Shown in pieces: positions 54,154 through 63,121 of a stretch of DNA of 64,000 nt. A program made the position numbers and the translations under genes. The DNA lies in NCBI GenBank assembly GCA_965216515.1, contig OZ244173.1, forward strand, positions 496,001 to 560,000. Reading direction: 5' to 3'. The first letter of the stretch is position 1. Every line of letters starts with the position of its first letter. Source of the DNA: CAXMRP01 sp965216515 (GTDB lineage Bacteria > Pseudomonadota > Alphaproteobacteria > Rhizobiales > Afifellaceae). The notes beneath the pieces are model-generated. The model saw only the letters and a program-made list of their open reading frames with translations. It ran no database searches and had not been told where the DNA came from.

Positions 54154-54699
54154 ATGCCGGTCAAATTTCTGGGCGTGATTGTCGGGTTCTTTGTTATGGG
54201 CTGCGCAAGCGCAAATGCATTGACCATCTACCAGTGGAACGGTTCGGGTGGAACGGGTTCAATATCCGGACTATTGGTTCTTGAAGATAACGTAAATATA
54301 CAGAATTTTACTTACAATGAATTTGTATCCTTCTGTATAACAGATATTTTCCCATGCACAAAAGAAGCGGCAAACGATCCACTTGACGATGATGTGTCAG
54401 GTTCACCGGGTGGAATCGAATTGTCTCTATCCCACTTCAACTACGATTGTATAAACAGCGGCGGCGGCGGATGTAGTCCAGGCACAGGATGGTGGTTTTC
54501 GCACGATTCCGTTTCCGAAACTTACACGCTAGTTTTTTTCGGCGGGTTTGGTGGCCAAGATCTGTATTACGAAGGGAATTCCCAATTCCTGCTGATTACG
54601 GCCATCCCCCTTCCATCCGCATTGCCGCTCTTTGCTGCGGCCCTTGGTGGGTTAGGGCTGACAGGGTGGGTTGGCAATGCCAGGCACAGGCCTCATTGA
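54154..54699 (+). CDS. VPLPA-CTERM-type sorted surface protein
   Basis: A 181-residue exported protein. The signal peptide (MPVKFLGVIVGFFVMGCASANA) precedes a Gly/Ser/Asn/aromatic-rich central region with two cysteine pairs. The C-terminus is a sorting tag: IPLPSALPLF, a hydrophobic helix (AAALGGLGLTGWV) and a basic end (NARHRPH). This matches the VPLPA-CTERM/PEP-CTERM class processed by exosortases and linked to exopolysaccharide. A GGGGAGGA ribosome site precedes the ATG. Codon use is visibly AT-richer than in the neighbours, suggesting transfer. No exosortase is in the window, and the central region is of no family I recognise. Confidence 0.82.
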   Translation: MPVKFLGVIVGFFVMGCASANALTIYQWNGSGGTGSISGLLVLEDNVNIQNFTYNEFVSFCITDIFPCTKEAANDPLDDDVSGSPGGIELSLSHFNYDCINSGGGGCSPGTGWWFSHDSVSETYTLVFFGGFGGQDLYYEGNSQFLLITAIPLPSALPLFAAALGGLGLTGWVGNARHRPH

Positions 54700-54810
54700 T
54701 CGCACCGGATTCATCCGTTTGAACCATAAATCTGGTTTGCCCAATCCTCTATCCGGTTGAATTTGGTCCTTGGCGTCGGCCGACCCCATCGCGGCGGGCA
54801 GATCGCCGGA

Positions 54811-56190
54811 TTACAGCATTCGTCGTGCCGCGAGATAGATGGACGGATCGACAGCCTTGCCGCCGCGTAGCGTTTCATAGTGCAAATGCGGTCCGGTTGA
54901 TCGACCCGTCGAGCCGACCCGGCCGATGACAGTCTCCGCATCAACCATCATGCCCTTGCGCACCGAGATCCGGGAGAGGTGGGCATATCGTGTTTTCAGG
55001 CCATGGGCATGGCTGATCTCCACCATTCGGCCATAGCCGCCGTTGCGTCCGGCGTAGGTGACCTTGCCGGCGGCTGTCGCGCGCACCGGCGTGCCGCGTT
55101 TGGCGCGAAAGTCGATGCCGGCGTGGAAGGCCGGCCGCTTCAGGAACGGGTCCATGCGCCGGCCGAAGCGGCTTGTCGTCTGCGCACCGGCAATCGGCTT
55201 GCCCAGCGGCAGGGTCGCGGTCGACTTGCGGATGCGCCGGATATGCTCCAGCGAATCGTCCAGGGACGCCACCCGCTCCACAAAGGCGAAACTGTTGGCG
55301 GGAATGAAGGGTCCGCCGGTTGCGGTGCTGGCCGTAATCGCTGCGAACGGCGACAGCGGCGGCGCTGCCGGAGGCTTGACCCCCAGCCGCTTGATTGCCC
55401 GCACCAGGCGCAATGTCTCCCGCTGCGACGCTTCCCGCAGCACGTCCAGCGAAGCGACCTGCAACAGTTCGGACCGGTCGAGCGACGACTGGATATCCCT
55501 CAGCAGCGGCCTGAGGCGGGCGTCTTCATCGGAATCTTCAGAGTTGGTCGCGTCGAAGGGTTTGCGCAGGGCGGGCTCCGAGCCGGCGATCGAATTCAGT
55601 CCGTTTTCGCCCACCGGTTGCTTGATGGACCCGGTCACCACAACGTCCGGTTCGGCCCCCACCGGTTCGGCCCCCACCGATTCGGCCTCTGCCCGTTCGC
55701 CCGGACGCGGCACCGGACGCGGCATAGCGGCGATCGGAATTCCCTCTTTGCGCGCCTGGGCGATCAGTTCGTCCAGCAACACCTGCCGGCGGTCGATCAC
55801 CGCCTGCCGGTCCAGCAAGGTTGCCACCTGCGACTCGATGCTTTGGGTTTCCACCAGATGCCGGCTGGTGACCCGATCTATCTCCGACCGCAACAGCGCG
55901 ATCCGGTCCTCATAGGCGTACTGGATTTCCGCCTGCCGTGCCATCGCGCCGTCGAGAATGTCATCGCGGTAGAGCAGGTAGCCGGTCGCGCCGAGGTAAC
56001 CGAACCCGAAAGTCAGGAACACGGAAACGATCGAACCGAACAGCCACGGCCGGACCGTATAGGACCGGACATTGTCGCCGCGGGTGATAATGATCTGCGG
56101 CAATTCCTTGCGCCGGCCGAAACCGCGATTTTTCTGGGAAGGATGCACCATGGTCCGCCAACTGAGAGTTGAATGATGTCTGGCGCCCAT
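54811..56190 (-). CDS. M23 family metallopeptidase with coiled coil
   Basis: A 459-residue membrane-anchored peptidase: cytoplasmic basic N-terminus, TM helix near 50-75 (LFGSIVSVFLTFGFGYLGATGYLL), coiled coil (about 85-150), a Pro/Ala-rich linker, and a C-terminal M23 LytM domain with zinc ligands in HAGIDFRAKRGTPV and HLHYE. The family either cleaves peptidoglycan crosslinks or, when degenerate, activates amidases; here the H-x3-D and HxH motifs look complete, so activity is likely. AmiC in this window is a possible partner (inference). The start may be the ATG at 56151 rather than 56190. The linker has a 15-bp tandem repeat. Confidence 0.92.
   Translation of the reverse strand: MGARHHSTLSWRTMVHPSQKNRGFGRRKELPQIIITRGDNVRSYTVRPWLFGSIVSVFLTFGFGYLGATGYLLYRDDILDGAMARQAEIQYAYEDRIALLRSEIDRVTSRHLVETQSIESQVATLLDRQAVIDRRQVLLDELIAQARKEGIPIAAMPRPVPRPGERAEAESVGAEPVGAEPDVVVTGSIKQPVGENGLNSIAGSEPALRKPFDATNSEDSDEDARLRPLLRDIQSSLDRSELLQVASLDVLREASQRETLRLVRAIKRLGVKPPAAPPLSPFAAITASTATGGPFIPANSFAFVERVASLDDSLEHIRRIRKSTATLPLGKPIAGAQTTSRFGRRMDPFLKRPAFHAGIDFRAKRGTPVRATAAGKVTYAGRNGGYGRMVEISHAHGLKTRYAHLSRISVRKGMMVDAETVIGRVGSTGRSTGPHLHYETLRGGKAVDPSIYLAARRML
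55649..55687 (-). repeat. 15-bp tandem repeat in the M23 peptidase linker
   Basis: About 2.6 copies of a 15-base unit (two perfect, one partial and diverged) encode repeated V-G-A-E-P/S units in the disordered linker before the peptidase domain; the frame is preserved. Confidence 0.85.
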
Positions 56191-56486
56191 ATTGGTCGAA
56201 GAAGGTTAACGCAGGGTTTTATCAAGGTTAATACGACCTGATTTTCGCAACGCCTGTGGTACGGTCACATCAATCCGACCGGTCGGCCGGCCATGCAGCC
56301 GGCAACAGATGCCGCCGCCTGCGCGACCGTGCTTTTGCCCTGATTTTGTCGCAATCGCCGGCAATCAGCAGAAGACAGGGTCGATGGACGCGGCGCGGCG
56401 CACCATCTATTCTGCGTTGCCAATGGCCGGTCTGATTCCCGGATTGCCGCAGACCGGCGCCGGGGATCGGCGATTTCGGAGCTAGG

Positions 56487-59400
56487 GTGTTCACGCAGCC
56501 TGAACCTGACAGTTTTGACGGTGCAGCGCTTCCGCCCCGGCGCGCCGCGCGCTGGCGGCGGCGGTTCTTGCTGTCGTTCGGCGGTGCGGCGTTGTTCTTC
56601 CTTGTCGCAATCGGCGTCCTTTACGTTCAGGTCACACGCAGTTCCCTCAACCTGGAATTTGTCCGCAGCCAGTTCCTGAATGCGCTGGAGAGCCGGCTTC
56701 CCCCTTCCGTCGACATTGCCATCGACGCCGCATATCTGTCCTATCGTGCCGATGTCGGCCTGATTGCCCAGGCTCGCGATATCGTCATCGGTATTCCCGG
56801 CCGCGCCGACATTCGCGTCCGCTCGCTCGATGCCACGGCAAACGTCACCGATCTGTTTGCCGCCCGGTTCAATCCCCACACACTCGCCGCAGACGGTTTG
56901 GATATCGTCCTGATGCCGCTAAAGCCGGCAGCGACGATCCAGCGGCGCATCGACCAGGCCCGGACGACAGCGGAACTGGTCGCCCGGGCAATTGTCGATG
57001 CCGACACCGGCATGCGCAACGCCGGCTTCCAGGAATTGCGGGTTACGGATCTGGCGATCAGCGCGCTCCGTCCGCTGCCGGGCGACGGCGGAGGCTCGGC
57101 GGGAAATGCGACGGCGGCCGGGGCCGGCAACCGGCTTCTGGTCCAGCGGGTCGCCGAAACCCTTTGGGCGCCACTGGAGCCGGGCCGCAGCAAGATCTGG
57201 TCACAGATCGGTGGCGCAAACGACGAGGTCCTGTTCAAGATCGAACGGGTGACCGACGAACAGGGCCGGCACCGGGTCGAGGCTTTCCTCGACCAGTTTC
57301 CCGCGGCGATGCTGCTGCCGGCGCTCGGCGATCCCAACAGCCCGGTTCAGTTCGATTCTCGCGGTTCGCTGCGCGCCCGCATCGATCTGACCCCCGATGG
57401 CGCCTTTGCCGGCGTGCGCGCCCGGCTGACCATGGGGCCGGGCGAATTGCTGTTCAACCGCAAGCACATCGCCCCGGTGGATGGCGCTGACCTGTTCGCC
57501 GACATCGGTCCGAATTCGAACCGGCTGGCACTCCGCCGCGGCCTGCTGTATTCGGGTTTGAACCAATTCCAGATGTCCGGCGCCGTCGACCTTGGCAAGT
57601 CCGGCGAACCCTTGACGCTCCTGGCGCGACTTGGCGAAAGCTTCGTTCCCGCGCTTGGCGCCGAATCCGACAGAAACCCGGCCGTGGTGCGGTTGGCCGG
57701 CGGCAACCTTGCCGCCACGCTCGACCTGCGGGACTGGAACCTTGAGATCGAACGTCTGGAGGTCACCGGGCCCGGTGGACGGGCGTCGTTGCTCGGCAAC
57801 CTCCAGTTCGGCGGCGATAGCCCGGGTATCGCTTTGGCCATCCAGTTGCGGCAGTCCGACGCGGCTGTGGTCCGTGGCCTGTGGCCACCCTTTCTGGCCG
57901 TCAGGGCGCGAAACTGGTTCTCCGAGAATGTCACCGGCGGGACGATAGGGCCGGGTGTTGTGCAGGTCGCGTTGCCGATGGACGAGTTGCGCAAGAAAAA
58001 CCGGGTCGATCCGCTACCTGAATATGCGGTGACCGGCCGGGTCGGATTTGACAATGCCCGCTTTACGCCATTGCCGTTTTTTCCCGAAATTGCCGATGCT
58101 GCCGGCGAGGTGACATTCGATCGCTCTGCCATTGTCATCAGCCTGGCCGGCGGCACGGCCGATATCGAACGCCGCGGTCAACTCGATGTCGCAGGATCAC
58201 GGATCACGATTCCGCGGCTGGGGGCGCCAAATCCTGTCGGCAATGTCGATCTGCGACTGGCCGGGCCGGTTGCGGCACTGGCCGAGGTCGCCGATGCCGG
58301 TCCGCTGAGCGTGGCCGAAAGCCGTGGCATAGACGCCGGGACCCTTGCCGGCGTCGGTCGCCTGGCCCTGGCTGTCGAATTGCCGTTCACCGATGCCGAC
58401 GCACTTGCCCGTGTCTCGCCGGAGTTCGAACTGGCGCTTGAGGGCTTTACATCCGGCAAGCCGCTGGATGGCCGCCATATTGCCGACGCCGACCTGGTGA
58501 TGAAGGGAAATCCCGACACGTTCACCATCACCGGTACGGCAACGGTCGACGGCATCCCCGCCGACCTCGACATGGTGTCCGGCCGCGCCGCCGAGGGCGA
58601 CGCCGTCAAGTTGACCCTTGATGACGAGACCCGGCGCCGCCTCGGCTTCGACCTTGGCAGTCTGTTGACCGGCCCGCTGGCGGCAACCTTCTCCGCCACC
58701 GACCGGCCCGACCGCCGCCGCCTGTTCCTTGATCTGGAAAACGCCCGTATCAACCTGCCGTTCGCGGCTTGGGAAAAGGGTTTCGGCGTCGGCGGCAGGG
58801 CGGAATTTACCTACCAGGAAGCCGAAGACGGCGCCCGGCTCGACGATATTGTCGTCAGCGGCCGTGGTTTCCATGTCACCGGCAAGGCGCGGCTCAAGCC
58901 GGGCGGCGGCATCGCCAACCTTCAACTCGACAAGGTATCGTTGCGACCCGGCGACAGTTTCACCGTCAATATGGAAGCCGAAGGCGAGGGTTACGACATC
59001 AAGGTCTCCGGCGCGTCATTCGACGCCCGCGGCCTGATTTCGCGCCTGAAGTCGGATTCCAGCACCAGCGGCTGGGATCTTCCGGAGTTGAAGATCGCCA
59101 TCGATCTGGACCGGCTGACCGGCCACAACCGCGTCACGCTCCACAATCTCAAGGGCAGCGCCCGCTTTTCCGGCGGACGCATCCGGGCGCTTTCATTCGC
59201 CGGCACGACCGGAAAGTCCCAACCGTTCCGCTGGGAGATCACCGAAAAGGGCGAAACCCGCAGCCAGCATTTCCAGTCTGCCAACGGCGGTGCCACATTG
59301 CGCTTCGCAGACCTCTATACCAAGATTCTGGGCGGCGAACTGGAAATCCGCCAGGACGGCCCCAAAAACGGGGCGTTTGCCGCCGGCGGCCTGGCGTTGC

Positions 59401-59858
59401 GGAATTTCCGCGTGATCAACGAGCGAATTCTGGCCCAGGCGGTCCGAAACCAGACCGGGTCGGATTCAACGGCGGTCCGCGACGATGTCCGCCGGAAGAT
59501 CGACACGGCCAACATGGTCTTTACAGCGCTGCAGATCCCATTCCGTCGCGATGGCGCCACCATCTCCATCAACAACGCCGCCCTGCGCGGGCCGGCGATC
59601 GGCGGAACGGCGAGCGGAACCGTCAATCTCGACGATCGCCAGATTGCCCTCAGCGGCACATTCGTACCGATCTACGGGCTCAACAATATCGCCGGGTCAA
59701 TTCCGCTCTTCGGCGCTATTCTCGGCGGCGGCCGCAACGAGGGGCTGCTCGGCCTGACCTACCGCATATTCGGTCCGATCGATGCGCCGACATTGCAGAT
59801 GAATCCGGTTTCCGTCATCGCCCCCGGCATTTTCCGCAAGATTTTTGAATTCCGGTAG
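56487..59858 (+). CDS. DUF3971/AsmA-like large membrane-anchored protein (YhdP type)
   Basis: An 1123-residue protein with a basic N-terminus, one TM anchor (about 28-50, FLLSFGGAALFFLVAIGVLYV), then a long repetitive beta-rich region with a DUF3971-like segment centrally and an AsmA-2-like C-terminus (TASGTVNLDDRQIALSGTFVPIYGLNNIAGSIPLFGAIL). YhdP/AsmA/TamB relatives are thought to form hydrophobic grooves that move phospholipids between inner and outer membranes. The start is a GTG at 56487. It is monocistronic, between the M23 gene and tyrS, and fits the window's outer-membrane theme (BamB, LptD/F/G). The specific role is inferred from family. Confidence 0.88.
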   Translation: MFTQPEPDSFDGAALPPRRAARWRRRFLLSFGGAALFFLVAIGVLYVQVTRSSLNLEFVRSQFLNALESRLPPSVDIAIDAAYLSYRADVGLIAQARDIVIGIPGRADIRVRSLDATANVTDLFAARFNPHTLAADGLDIVLMPLKPAATIQRRIDQARTTAELVARAIVDADTGMRNAGFQELRVTDLAISALRPLPGDGGGSAGNATAAGAGNRLLVQRVAETLWAPLEPGRSKIWSQIGGANDEVLFKIERVTDEQGRHRVEAFLDQFPAAMLLPALGDPNSPVQFDSRGSLRARIDLTPDGAFAGVRARLTMGPGELLFNRKHIAPVDGADLFADIGPNSNRLALRRGLLYSGLNQFQMSGAVDLGKSGEPLTLLARLGESFVPALGAESDRNPAVVRLAGGNLAATLDLRDWNLEIERLEVTGPGGRASLLGNLQFGGDSPGIALAIQLRQSDAAVVRGLWPPFLAVRARNWFSENVTGGTIGPGVVQVALPMDELRKKNRVDPLPEYAVTGRVGFDNARFTPLPFFPEIADAAGEVTFDRSAIVISLAGGTADIERRGQLDVAGSRITIPRLGAPNPVGNVDLRLAGPVAALAEVADAGPLSVAESRGIDAGTLAGVGRLALAVELPFTDADALARVSPEFELALEGFTSGKPLDGRHIADADLVMKGNPDTFTITGTATVDGIPADLDMVSGRAAEGDAVKLTLDDETRRRLGFDLGSLLTGPLAATFSATDRPDRRRLFLDLENARINLPFAAWEKGFGVGGRAEFTYQEAEDGARLDDIVVSGRGFHVTGKARLKPGGGIANLQLDKVSLRPGDSFTVNMEAEGEGYDIKVSGASFDARGLISRLKSDSSTSGWDLPELKIAIDLDRLTGHNRVTLHNLKGSARFSGGRIRALSFAGTTGKSQPFRWEITEKGETRSQHFQSANGGATLRFADLYTKILGGELEIRQDGPKNGAFAAGGLALRNFRVINERILAQAVRNQTGSDSTAVRDDVRRKIDTANMVFTALQIPFRRDGATISINNAALRGPAIGGTASGTVNLDDRQIALSGTFVPIYGLNNIAGSIPLFGAILGGGRNEGLLGLTYRIFGPIDAPTLQMNPVSVIAPGIFRKIFEFR

Positions 59859-59882
59859 GCTGGCGCCGGCCGGTCCGGGAAC

Positions 59883-61142
59883 TCAGCCGTCAGCCAGCTT
59901 GACCAGCGCGTGCTTCTTGCGGCCGATCGACAATTTGATCTGGCCCGCGCCGGAAAGGTCGGCATCGCTCAGCACCGCCCTCTCGTCGGTGATCGGCTGG
60001 TCGTTGACCCGGACCGCGCCGCCGCGAATTTGCCGGCGTACCTCGCCATTGGATGCCGCCAGCCCGGCGTCGACGCATGCGGAGAGCAGACCGATCCCGT
60101 CGGCGAGTGCTGCTTGCGTCACCACGACCGTCGGCAGCGCATCGCCGGCGCCGCCGGCCTCGAAAGTCTGCCGAGCCGTCGCCGTCGCCGCCTCCGCCGC
60201 CGTGCGCCCGTGCACCATTGCCGTTGCCTCGGTGGCCAGCACCTTTTTGGCTTCGTTGAGCTCCGCGCCCTCCAGGGCCGCCAGCCGGTCGGCTTCGGCA
60301 CTAGGCAGGGTCGTGAACAGTTTCAGGAATCGGCCGACATCGCCATCTTCGATGTTGCGCCAGAATTGCCAATAGTCATAGGCCGACAGCAGCGCCTCCG
60401 ACAGCCATACCGCGCCGGCCGCCGTCTTTCCCATCTTGGCACCGGATGCGGTCGTGATTAGCGGGCAGGTGAGCGCAAAAAGGGTTTCCGCCCCTGTCCG
60501 CCGCCCCAGATCGACGCCGGATATGATGTTGCCCCACTGATCGGAGCCGCCCATTTGCAGCCGGCAATCGAAACGGCGGTTCAATTCGACGAAATCGTAG
60601 GCCTGCAACACCATGTAGTTGAATTCCAGGAACGAAAGGTGCTGTTCCCGCTCCAACCGCAACCGCACCGAATCCCGCTGCAACATGGCGTTGACCGAGA
60701 AGTGCGCACCATAGTCGCGCAGGAAATCGACATATCTGAGCTCCACCAGCCAGTCGGCATTGTCGGGCATCAGGGCGTCGGTCGGCCCTTCGCCAAAGCG
60801 CAGGAAACGCTCAAACACGGTCTTGATGGCGGCCTTGTTTTCGGCGATCGCCGCCGGCGTGAGCAGTTGCCGGCTTTCGTCCTTGCCGGAGGGGTCGCCG
60901 ACCAGGGTTGTCCCGCCGCCCATCAGGGCGATCGGCCGGTGGCCGGTCTGCTGCATCCAGTAGAGCATCATAATGCCCACCAGATTTCCGACATGCAGGC
61001 TCTTTGCGGTGCAGTCGAAACCGATATATCCGGTAACCGGTCCCGCCGCCAAAAGCGCGTCGAGATTGTCGGCATCCGACATTTGATGGATGAAGCCGCG
61101 ATCTCTCAGGACCGTCAGAAATTCGGATTTGAACTTGGTCAT
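59883..61142 (-). CDS. tyrS: Tyrosyl-tRNA synthetase
   Basis: A 419-residue class I synthetase. The HIGH motif is HVGN (about 50), with GGGTTLVGDPSGK, the tyrosine site QMGGSDQWGNI, and a KMSKS motif that reads KMGKT (SGAKMGKTAAG). An S4 RNA-binding domain forms the last 70 residues (EVRRQIRGGAVRVNDQPI). The ATG at 61142 (MTKFKSEFL) is the family start; the 42-codon extension overlaps the promoter region. It is divergent from the GGDEF-EAL gene. Confidence 0.97.
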   Translation of the reverse strand: MTKFKSEFLTVLRDRGFIHQMSDADNLDALLAAGPVTGYIGFDCTAKSLHVGNLVGIMMLYWMQQTGHRPIALMGGGTTLVGDPSGKDESRQLLTPAAIAENKAAIKTVFERFLRFGEGPTDALMPDNADWLVELRYVDFLRDYGAHFSVNAMLQRDSVRLRLEREQHLSFLEFNYMVLQAYDFVELNRRFDCRLQMGGSDQWGNIISGVDLGRRTGAETLFALTCPLITTASGAKMGKTAAGAVWLSEALLSAYDYWQFWRNIEDGDVGRFLKLFTTLPSAEADRLAALEGAELNEAKKVLATEATAMVHGRTAAEAATATARQTFEAGGAGDALPTVVVTQAALADGIGLLSACVDAGLAASNGEVRRQIRGGAVRVNDQPITDERAVLSDADLSGAGQIKLSIGRKKHALVKLADG

Positions 61143-61281
61143 TGTCTGTCCGCCGGGGCGTCGATCATGTCCGCCCGGATCGGCAAGGTCCAAATCCGGT
61201 CCGCGTGCATCGGTGCGAATGTCGGTCGCCCGCGTGCCGGTTCTGCCCTCGCTCAGCCGCTTGGCCACGTGTTTTCAGGCC

Positions 61282-61303
61282 TGTCCTTAATCGTTGTCCT
61301 TAA
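61282..61303. repeat. Direct repeat TGTCCTTAA x2 between tyrS and the GGDEF-EAL gene
   Basis: Two perfect nine-base copies at 61282-61290 and 61295-61303, 13 bp apart start to start. The first copy overlaps the candidate tyrS -10. Confidence 0.6.
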
Positions 61304-61314
61304 CGGTAAGTCAA
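61286..61314 (-). promoter_or_regulatory. Candidate tyrS promoter
   Basis: Minus-strand CTTGACT with TTGACT at 61309-61314, 17-bp spacer, then ATTAAG at 61286-61291. The -35 is very good and the -10 weak; it lies about 145 bp before tyrS. Confidence 0.42.
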
Positions 61315-61358
61315 GGCTTTGGCGCGATTTTTCGGATAACGACCAATATCTGCGGGCG

Positions 61359-63047
61359 ATGGGTGAAGCCGTCATGGCATGGAGATTGACCGGGATCGGC
61401 GCAACAAGCGCTTTGGTAACCCTATTATCAACTCGGGAACCGCTGGCTCAGGCCCTGGAGAGCGGCAGATTTCCCGCGACCGGCGCGGCGGTACCGGCCT
61501 TCGGCCTGGAGACGTTGTCCGCCAATCCGGCTGCCGTTATCGCGGTTGCCGCCCTGATTGTCGTTGCCGTCGCGTTCCTGATCGTTCGCCGGCGGAGCGG
61601 GACATCCCGATCCGCTGTTACCGGCCGCAAGGCAGCGCGCGCCGCCAGCGGACTGAACGACCGTGTCACATTCATGGCCATCCTGACGCGTCAATTGTCC
61701 GATCATGAGCGCAACGGGCAGCACCTTGCCCTGCACATCATCGATTTCGACGGATTCGGCGCCATCAACCGCACCTATGGCTATGAAGCCGGAGATGCCC
61801 TGCTGCGCGAAGCCGCCAATCGGCTGGGCCAGATGGTGACCGGCCCGGAATGCCTGGCACGATTGGGCAGCGACGAAATTGCCGTCATCCAGCCCGATGC
61901 CGGCGCCACCCGCGCCGTTGACGAATATGCGGAGCGTTTGCACGAGGCATTGTGCCGCCCGGTGACGCTGGCCGGTGACCCGATTTCCCCGCGCGTTTCC
62001 ATCGGCTCCGCTGTTGCGCCGCAACACGGGGCCGACGCCGGTTCGCTGATGAAAAGCGCCGACCTGGCGGTGACCAGTGCCAAGCAGGATGGTGGCAACC
62101 GCAGCGTCCATTTCGGACCCGCCTCGCGGATCGGCCGCGCGATGCGCTCCGAGGAGGAGACGCTTCTGCGATCGGCGCTTTCAAACGACTGGATCAAGGC
62201 CTACCTGCAGCCGATATTCGACCTGCGCGAGCGCCGGCTGATGGGGTTTGAGGCGCTGGCCCGGATCGAGCACCCGGAGCGGGGTTTGATCGTTCCCGAC
62301 GCCTTTTTGCCGATGGCCGAGGAAACCGGCCTGATCGAGCCGGTAGCCGCGGTCGTCCATCGCCAGGCCATGGCCGCTGCCGCGGCGTGGCCCGATCATC
62401 TCGATCTCGCCATCAACTTGTCGCCGGCCGAGTTCCGCAACACCAATGTCACCAACACGATAAAGGTGGCGCTCGCCGAAACCGGTCTTGTGGCCGAGCG
62501 GGTGATGGTGGAAGTGACCGAACGGTTGTTTTCCGGCGACGCCACCGCGCCGGCGGAGCAGCTGCAGGCGCTCAAGGCCATGGGTGTCCTTTTGGCCCTG
62601 GACGATTTCGGTTTTGGCCTGGCCGCGCTCACCCACCTGTGCGCCCATGATTTCGATGTCGTGAAGATCGATCGCACTGTGGTCCGTTCGCTGTCGGCGG
62701 AACGCAGCGCCCGCCTGGTCGGCGTGATGATCGAGGCGGCAGACAAACTGGACATCATGGCGATTGCCGAGGGCGTGGAATCCGCCGAACAGGTCCAGGT
62801 GCTGGCCAATCGCGGCTGCTTCCATGCGCAGGGCGATCTCTTTTCCGCGCCGCTGCCGATGGCCGATGTGGCGCCGATCATCATGAAAGATGTCAGGAAC
62901 CGCACGAACGGCGCGGCCGGCGCGGCAGCGACCGGTGGCAGCGATGGCGCGCAGGAACCCGAAGATCGTGCCGGCGACGACATGGGCGGCGGCAATGCCG
63001 ATGCCCAAGCCAATATGTCCGAAGACGAAGCGGTCCGGCAGGCCTGA
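61359..63047 (+). CDS. GGDEF-EAL protein, probable c-di-GMP phosphodiesterase
   Basis: A 562-residue protein. A hydrophobic segment (AVIAVAALIVVAVAFLIV, about 65-82) precedes a GGDEF domain whose signature is degraded to GSDEI (170-174), so cyclase activity is unlikely. The EAL domain is intact: E298-A-L, NLSPAEF, EVTERL, DDFGFG, KIDR, EGVES and QGDLFS keep the metal and substrate residues. It should therefore hydrolyse c-di-GMP, with the GGDEF part perhaps sensing GTP. The C-terminal 50 residues are acidic and disordered. The start is uncertain (ATG at 61359 or 61374); no strong ribosome site is visible. The far longer in-frame extension is antisense to tyrS. Confidence 0.9.
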   Translation: MGEAVMAWRLTGIGATSALVTLLSTREPLAQALESGRFPATGAAVPAFGLETLSANPAAVIAVAALIVVAVAFLIVRRRSGTSRSAVTGRKAARAASGLNDRVTFMAILTRQLSDHERNGQHLALHIIDFDGFGAINRTYGYEAGDALLREAANRLGQMVTGPECLARLGSDEIAVIQPDAGATRAVDEYAERLHEALCRPVTLAGDPISPRVSIGSAVAPQHGADAGSLMKSADLAVTSAKQDGGNRSVHFGPASRIGRAMRSEEETLLRSALSNDWIKAYLQPIFDLRERRLMGFEALARIEHPERGLIVPDAFLPMAEETGLIEPVAAVVHRQAMAAAAAWPDHLDLAINLSPAEFRNTNVTNTIKVALAETGLVAERVMVEVTERLFSGDATAPAEQLQALKAMGVLLALDDFGFGLAALTHLCAHDFDVVKIDRTVVRSLSAERSARLVGVMIEAADKLDIMAIAEGVESAEQVQVLANRGCFHAQGDLFSAPLPMADVAPIIMKDVRNRTNGAAGAAATGGSDGAQEPEDRAGDDMGGGNADAQANMSEDEAVRQA

Positions 63048-63121
63048 CGGGCGGGAAACCGGTGCCCTCGGGGGTTGGGCCGGGATTCGGGCAGGCGCCG
63101 GCGGGATGCCGGCGCTGATTG

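Noticed and set aside
56206..56235. Repeated GGTTAA motifs upstream of the M23 gene as CtrA sites
   Set aside because: The spacing and second half-site do not fit TTAA-N7-TTAA (only about 6/8), unlike the exact boxes at 35140 and 35183.
60555..61358. Long in-frame 5' extension of the GGDEF-EAL gene
   Set aside because: These 268 codons are antisense to the well-supported tyrS gene and its promoter, and have no domain similarity.
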